Source of the DNA: Stenopsyche tienmushanensis
Lineage: Eukaryota > Arthropoda > Insecta > Trichoptera > Stenopsychidae
Length of the DNA stretch: 64,000 bases
Assembly (NCBI GenBank): GCA_008973525.1
Contig: WACJ01000078.1
Coordinates: forward strand, 992,001 to 1,056,000
Direction: 5' to 3'
Within the stretch, counting starts at the first letter, position 1; the number at the start of each line of letters is the position of its first letter. Below, in pieces: positions 57,945-64,000 of this stretch. The position numbers were made by a program, and so were the translations under genes. The notes below the pieces were generated by a model that had not been told where the DNA came from, did not search any database, and saw only the letters and a program-made list of their open reading frames with translations.

Positions 57945-58065
57945 TAAAAAGAGGACGGAATGGACACAAGGTCTGTATGTCCAACGGGTCTGCTTTTCGG
58001 ACCGCTGATATGGCGAATGAACGCCTCGCGATCGAACGCCAAACCCGAACATGTCTTCACGAGCT
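57945..58065 (+). repeat. Repeat family R2 (copy 4)
   Basis: GTCCAACGGGTCTGCTTTTC, then GGACCGCTGATATGGCGAATG, aligns with 51560-51602 and the reverse strand of 2440-2480. Confidence 0.5.
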
Positions 58066-58689
58066 CTCATTACAAAACGAAGTTATCCGAAGAAGGCTAA
58101 TCGGGTGGGTTGTTTAAATTTTACAATCGGTCGAAAATGAGAGTCAATCAGTATTGATTCGTGTAAAGTAGAATGGTCAGGTAAAATAAAAACCATATTC
58201 TGTGTTTTGTGCCCTAAGCCCAGTTGCGCCCATGGCGGGCGCCTGCTTTGCCGCCCCCTTATACCCGAGAAAGTCTTTTTCAAAACCAAAAGAATTTTTC
58301 AAAAAAATAAATTCAGATAAATTCTTTCATTGTTAAACAATCGGCAAAGACTTTTCAATACCCCTAATATAATCAATCAGATCAGATTTTTTTTATATAA
58401 ATGTTTTAACACTATTTTAATCAAATATTTCTAATCATCTGCGGTTCAATGTCACCACATCAATGCCTGAAATTGCTCAGACGTAAAGATAATTTAACAC
58501 TATGTTTGCCACACAATTTGAATTTCACGAGTAAAATTACAGAATTGTTTTTTTGCTGATTACAATTTATGGAATGCTACGAATATATAGCAAAATGTAT
58601 ACCCCCTCTCAGCTTTGTAATTCAGATGCTACGTATGGTATATACTAATTTTTACGAATACCCATCAATTTTATGTAAATAATTATATC

Positions 58690-58935
58690 ATGGAAAAATA
58701 TAAAAATCAATGTTTGTTTGTTCATATTCAATGCGCTTCCATATTGTTCATCCGATTGCTATAAAACTTTGTCAACTTACTGTTTACACTTGCAGAAATA
58801 ACATAGAGCGAGTGTGCATATGCTTTTGGATCCCAGCTCTTCGGCTCTCGCTACACGAGACCTGAAGTAATAAACCACGTACTGCGTTTCTTTTCAAATA
58901 ATAATTAAGCCCTTATGGCATTGTAACGCATGCCA
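58690..58935 (+). repeat. Helitron-like dispersed repeat (copy C)
   Basis: Same landmarks as 17780-17960 (ATCAATGTTTGTTTGTTCAT, ACACTTGCAGAAATAACATA, GGCATTGTAACGCATGC). It has a roughly 90-bp insertion containing CTCGCTACACGAGACCTGAA, which is also seen at 42745. Confidence 0.5.
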
Positions 58936-59096
58936 GCTATTCGCTTAAATATTATATATTACAAGTATAAAAAGTATGCGGTACCCATCCTATCCTATAA
59001 TACCCATCCTATTCGTTTTGCCGATGAGTTGTAAATGGGATCCCAGTCTTTCCGATAACTCCTAGATTTTGGTGCGTCGCTATCAAAATTCGAACA

Positions 59097-59330
59097 TTAT
59101 CCCGTTTTCGCTTCATTCCTTAAGCTTCTATTGTCCGATTTCTGGAACCAATACTGGCATCTGCGGATTGTTATAAATTCACCACAAACACATTTGAATG
59201 TTTTACTGGCTTTTGTGGCATTACAAGTCCAGATGCGGACTTGGTTAGTTTCGGGTCTGAAAATTTTACCCTTAACAATAATAACATTTTTTTTCATTGG
59301 ATATTCCACCCAATATTGTGCCATTTAAAT
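59097..59330 (-). mobile_element. Mariner N-terminal fragment
   Basis: The minus strand reads ASKTFKCVCGEFITIRRCQY, then WFQKSDNRSLRNEAKTG. This matches the helix-turn-helix end of cecropia-type mariners (YGE.ALTIRTCQ.WF.KFRSGN). The 75-codon frame starts with an ATG at 59324, but its first 35 residues are not mariner-like. Confidence 0.6.
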
Positions 59331-59532
59331 GATGACAAAATGCACAATAAGATTACGTGCTTGTTTTTTTCTTTTATTTCATTCTTACAAGATTGATAAC
59401 TCATAACCGCGTGATTCAATATCAGCATTGATCGCGTATTATAGATTCGATAATATGGATAGATACGATGAATCGAACAAATGCATTTATTTGATACTGC
59501 ATCGTTGTTGATAAGTATAAATGACCATTTCG

Positions 59533-61438
59533 CCCGTTGATTAGTAATCACGCATATATGCGTTCGGACTCGATACAGAAAGAACATTCTCCCACATCGA
59601 GTGCGGAGATTAGTGAATTGAAGACAGAGACGGAGAGTATCTTCATAAAGTCGTTATTTTCAAGAATTGTGCTTAATTTTTCTAGACATTTATGTAGTGT
59701 ATCGAAACGAAACAAATTCTTCAGCTTGGGACTCAAAGCCGTCGTTATACACTTAACTGTGTATTTCGGTAGTAAAAGTAATTTATGGTAGCACAATTAC
59801 CTTATCGGTGTTTTTATCGACAGACACAATTTCGCATGTTCGTTCTATTTTCGCAAACTACTTTTCAAACAACTCCATCCAACTTGCTCACATGCCATCG
59901 TTTTCAGCAAAAGCAGAGAGCAACCATTGTTTCATGGGATATAATTCTCTCCAACGAGGCCATGGGTCATATCAAAGTCATACACGTAGCATGCTTAAAT
60001 ACACAGTGATGGCAGCAAAAATGTATTTTTAGGGCACCGTGCATTTCCCAGGGTGGTACGCTCGGACCCGTTTCCCTCCCCCTAAGGATATAAAACCCAA
60101 GTTTTGCACTTGTGATTTCGCTAAAAGCACCTTAACACGACATCGCATTTGTCTTTTCCCCCAATTGCGAAGGGCCCTGCGGTCTGATCCTCACTAAAAA
60201 CCTCCTCGTGGGGTGCTAATTTGGACAAGCTACAGGTATATTTCCCATGGAGCTACACAAGACTACTTTGTCATAGTCACAAGTGCTAAACTTACAGCAT
60301 AATTCAAGGCTACACGCAAACGTATCAAAACTTTCCAAATAAGGAGTGATTGAAGACTTTTCAGAGTCAAATATAAAGAGTTCTTGACGTTCTACAATAT
60401 TTCTTGGATACAACAACAAAGAAACGCCCTGCATGATTGTATAGCCTATTTATGCACGCTTAACTCATTTTACGCGGGACATTTTCAGCGAGCATTGAAT
60501 GCTGTTTGTGAACTGGCCACGAACTGCTCAAAGGCATGACTACTACTTAAGCTTTGCTATAAGTGTTAAACATAGATGCTATAATCGTATGTCCACCGCT
60601 TGTCGTAAAAAAAAACCACCCAGGACCGCGCAGCGTGAGTCAAGTTTGTATATTAATAAATTAGTAAAATCTATCAAATATTGTATTAATTTGTAGAAAT
60701 ACAAGTGATTGATAAGGCATTGAAAATGAAACTCATTGGATAGTTTTTTGCAATATTTAGACGTGTAGGGGGGGTACCTTTACAGCACGATCTTATCATC
60801 AACGTATGATTGTATGATGAGACGTAAATAAGGAATCCAATCCCGGGATCCCGGACAGTTTTAGATGCTCATGAATTCCGGGATTAGTAAACGTAATCCC
60901 GAAAAATTCTGGATTGAAATTTTTATCTAACAGAAATCGTACTACTAAATCGAGACATTTTGCCGAAATCTGGACGCATGGAAACAGTGACGTAACTACT
61001 AGTTGACGAGATTGAGCGACGTCTAAGGGCAGTAACTGTCTAATCTATGTATACACATATAGAGTACATATATGTTTTTCAAATTGTTATATTAACCTTT
61101 CCCTACCGGTGATGTATTTACTACACCTCATTTCTAATAATGGGAATATCGATATGAAATATAATAGATACGGGCTTCAGAATTTTTGTATTCCTCCGTA
61201 ATATAATTACGAATCACATCAAAGTATTGTAGTATATAAGTATTCATCTGCAGTGACGGAAATAAATAATTTGTTGGGAAATCGGAAATTTTGCGAGTTT
61301 TAGTCCCGAAATTCCAGGATCGAAATTTTGAAACACTTGGGTGTATCTGTCTCCGATTCACTAATCTCCGCAATCAATAAGCGAGAATAGGAGAAAAGTC
61401 CAAACGCATATATGCGCAACTACTCATCAGCGGGTTAA
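59533..61438. mobile_element. Candidate 1.9-kb piggyBac-like element bounded by about 100-bp inverted arms
   Basis: The left arm 59533-59632 begins CCCGTTGATTAGTAATCACG, then CATATATGCG, and contains TGCGGAGATTAGTGAAT. The right arm 61340-61438 is its inverted relative and ends CGGGTTAA. No transposase was recognised inside. A P3 MITE fragment (61092-61185) lies within it. It could be two independent solo ends instead. Confidence 0.45.
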
Positions 61439-61859
61439 TACTACAACAATTTCGAACCGTCTTATAGGAATACCGGCTGCTTGTACTGTATACGTCATCT
61501 TTGTGTTTTATATTTCCACAATGCAAAAAACAGATTAGGCCTATAATATATTCAGTCGGAAATTGTCTACCATAACATAGTAATTAGCTGAGAATTCCTG
61601 ATATAAATAGAAAAGATAATATAAATACCAGCGCAAAGGCGATAAGGAAGTAAGATTACCCAAAGAACCTGCAAACATCGCTAAAGAATGCCGTCGCATC
61701 AAGCAACAGCTGAGAAAATTGATTGTTAATTATGAACGGAAATGCATTTTGACACCAATGCAAATTTGCCATAATCTTAGGCTCGTATAAAATTTAATAT
61801 ACGAGGAGAATTCAAATATAACTCGGAATTTTATTATTTCATCGGATAGGAAGTTTCTT

Positions 61860-62275
61860 GAACCCGTCACCGAAGAAAGACGGCGAGAAATAGCAACCTC
61901 TGTTGCGCAACGCGTAATTATTCGTTTTCTTGTAAACGAAGGAGTTAAATCAAATGAAATCTTGAGGAGACACATTTCGGTGATGCTTCTTTGAGTAAGA
62001 CCCAAGCGTTTGATTGGGCCCAAAAGTTTGGCGAAGGTCTGAAAATCGAAAAACAGTATTTTGGGATTCGAAAGATATTTAAATGATTGATTTTCTACAC
62101 GACAGACATGCGGACAAACGCAGCCTACTACTGGCAGTTGTTAGATGACGTCTATAGCAACTCTCATTTGGCTGCTCAAATAAAAATGAACAATTACGCG
62201 TTGCGCAACAGAGGATGCTATTTTCACGCCTTCGATTTTTTTTTTGCATATTTTCAAAGTTTAGACTAATAAGAG
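61860..62275 (+). mobile_element. Mariner transposase pseudogene with internal deletion (second copy of the 40.5-kb type)
   Basis: VAQRVIIRFLVNEGVKSNEI, LRRHISVMLL, then KTQAFDWAQKFGEGLKIEKQ run into YFGIRKIFK and AAYYWQLLDDV. As at 40530 the linker between the DNA-binding and catalytic parts is missing, though here the catalytic half is even shorter. Confidence 0.7.
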
Positions 62276-63619
62276 TATATCCTCCAAGGAATTTTATAAA
62301 ATGATGTTTTTTTTTGTTTATTTGGAAAATGTTAATAAATAATTAGGAATATATCCTTAAATTTTATTCCGTGCCCCATCCAACTGCCCATGAAAAATGT
62401 TTCACAATTAAATAAAGCAGATCCATAAAAAATATTCAATTCCATTCGTTTGTAAAAATGCCCTAATAAATTATTTTCGCTTCATTCTCCCCAATGGACC
62501 CGTTACTCCAGAAAATTGCTACCCTAACACGACAGCAAATATGTTTAGTAGAACTGTGCATGACGCCTGCTCATACGAGCCGATTCGAAACAAGTTTTTC
62601 TTTTTTTTTTTTTGGGGAAAACCCGACTATTAATGAACGCATTGAAGTTTTTAATAGCAAGCATTTAGTTACACAAGCTGAAATATTCCCCCGAAAGTAT
62701 AGCGTGATAATGAAGGTAATCGATTTATAACCGAGACCGCATTTAAACTTAATTTCTGGCATTCATCACACAGGATAACTATGAAAGATTAGTTCGTAAA
62801 CTTTATATTTTCATAGTGAATCGATTGCATCACGCCATATCCAAATTTGTTGAACCGACACGCGAATTCACTAGAAAAATCTCACAATGAAATAATATGG
62901 GGTTGTCTTAACCTTTTGTCTTATTTACCTATCAAAATTATTCCCAGACATAGATAAAATCAAATTGATTAAAGTTATGGACACAAATACACTCAACCCT
63001 TCTATAGCGTCTAAAGCTAGACATCCATACAAAATGTTAACAATGGTTGGTTTCATACAGAGTTTATCCCAGTTATGTTAACAAACCAATGTAGATCTCT
63101 AAGGAATTAATTATGATTGTATCCTTATATATTATATGCTATTAATGTATGATGATTTTCATTTTTAATGGAACATTCCTGGAGCATTATCCATTAGCAA
63201 AATATATCTAAAAGGCCTTCGCACTTTATTGCTACAGGAGCTTCTCATAATGAACCCCGGGGAAGAAGTAAAAGAGTCCCAGTGTCAACAGGATGGAGAT
63301 AGAGCAACAAAGGATTTTCGGGATACTTAAATACCCTGTCTCATCCCTCTTTATATTGACAATTATTTTCTTGTGTCATAAAAAGTCTACAGATATTAGA
63401 ATAAAAATCGTTATATACATCATAAGTTACAATGGATATCAAAAAGGTACTATATAATATCTATTTGAAAATAAAAGATAAGAGTTTTTATGGCTGTTTA
63501 TTTATTGGCGTATGTAAAACAAATATTGATATTTCCGATCGATCCTGGTTTAGTCAGTTTTCTTAGATCTGAAAAAGTAATTACAATAAAATCTAATCAT
63601 TTAGATCATACTAGGATCA

Positions 63620-64000
63620 TCTAGAACAGCGGTTCTTAAAGAGGGGTACCACGTTGTTCAGACGCGGAAATCGCACCTTCTCATTCTCTATGGATGCATA
63701 TGCGCACAGTCAAATACTCGGTTCATTGTCTATGCGTATTAATCGAGGGATTCCCCGATTTAACTCGGTTTTAATTAAGCCACGTACTTGGGTAAAGTTT
63801 TGTCAATGTAAAAAATGCGAATCCGGATTGCCTAAATCGTAATGAATCTTTTTGTAAATTGGCAAGTGAGTGTTCGGACTACAAGTACTCCTTTCCATAA
63901 CGTTTCGGACTATAAGGGGTCGAGGGCAGTACTCTATAGTCTGACAAATTGGACAATCTAATAATGCCTTGTAAAACGTTTGTCGGATTATCGTGGGTCC
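63620..64000. mobile_element. hAT-like terminus and pogo/Tigger-like relic at window edge
   Basis: CAGCGGTTCTTAAAGAGGGG followed by TACCACG at 63628 looks like an hAT terminal repeat. From 63800 the sequence matches the pogo-like relic at 45960 (CTAAATCGTAATGAATC), and CGGATTATCGTGGGTC at the end resembles a Tigger-type terminus. No frame survives. Confidence 0.4.

Overview
The window reads as AT-rich insect chromosomal DNA. Compact multi-exon genes with GT..AG introns are separated by long gene-poor stretches full of decayed transposons. The set of animal genes (ILK, MCMBP, SLC38A10, GORAB, SIAH-type ligases, a COMM-domain protein, a CIMIP2/UPF0605 protein) and the transposon types (mariner, pogo/Tigger, piggyBac-like elements, RTE/R1-type LINE pieces) fit an insect. 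I cannot fix the order or species from sequence alone. No prokaryotic features, CRISPR array, rRNA or convincing tRNA gene were seen.

Layout. 1-7420 (+): the 3' part, 14 exons, of a large Ser/Thr/Asn-rich, low-complexity, probably nuclear protein I do not recognise. 7421-10037: intergenic, with two internally deleted mariner elements. 10038-15050 (-): an SLC38A10-type amino-acid transporter (10 exons, 849 aa) with a long charged tail. 15958-16266 (+): a strikingly GC-rich single-exon COMM-domain ORF. 18815-22776 (-): integrin-linked kinase (8 exons, 453 aa). In its last intron, on the opposite strand, lies an intact intronless ORF for the coiled-coil half of an Evi5-like protein. 23517-28420 (+): MCMBP (9 exons, 595 aa), divergent from ILK across about 740 bp. 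28421-34989: gene-poor and repeat-bearing. 34990-38588 and 43023-45308 (both -): tandem paralogous SIAH-like E3 ligases with the same four-exon structure. 49085-51254 (+): GORAB (4 exons, 286 aa), with nested transposons in an intron. 54646-54958 (-): a possible last exon of an unknown gene. 55126-55949 (-): the 3' exons of a CIMIP2/UPF0605 gene. From about 56000 to the end I see only transposon relics.

The genes do not form a pathway; this is ordinary eukaryotic gene order. ILK acts in integrin adhesion, MCMBP in the MCM replication machinery, GORAB at the Golgi/centrosome, SLC38A10 in amino-acid transport, the SIAH-like genes in ubiquitin ligation and CIMIP2 in ciliary microtubules. The most unusual content is the nested Evi5-like ORF, the GC-rich COMM ORF, and several families of short non-autonomous transposons. 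The latter include piggyBac-like TTAA elements with recognisable shared ends and mariner copies with internal deletions.

Exon borders were read by eye from splice consensus plus reading-frame continuity. In each complete gene the summed exon lengths are divisible by three. Borders may still be off by a few bases.
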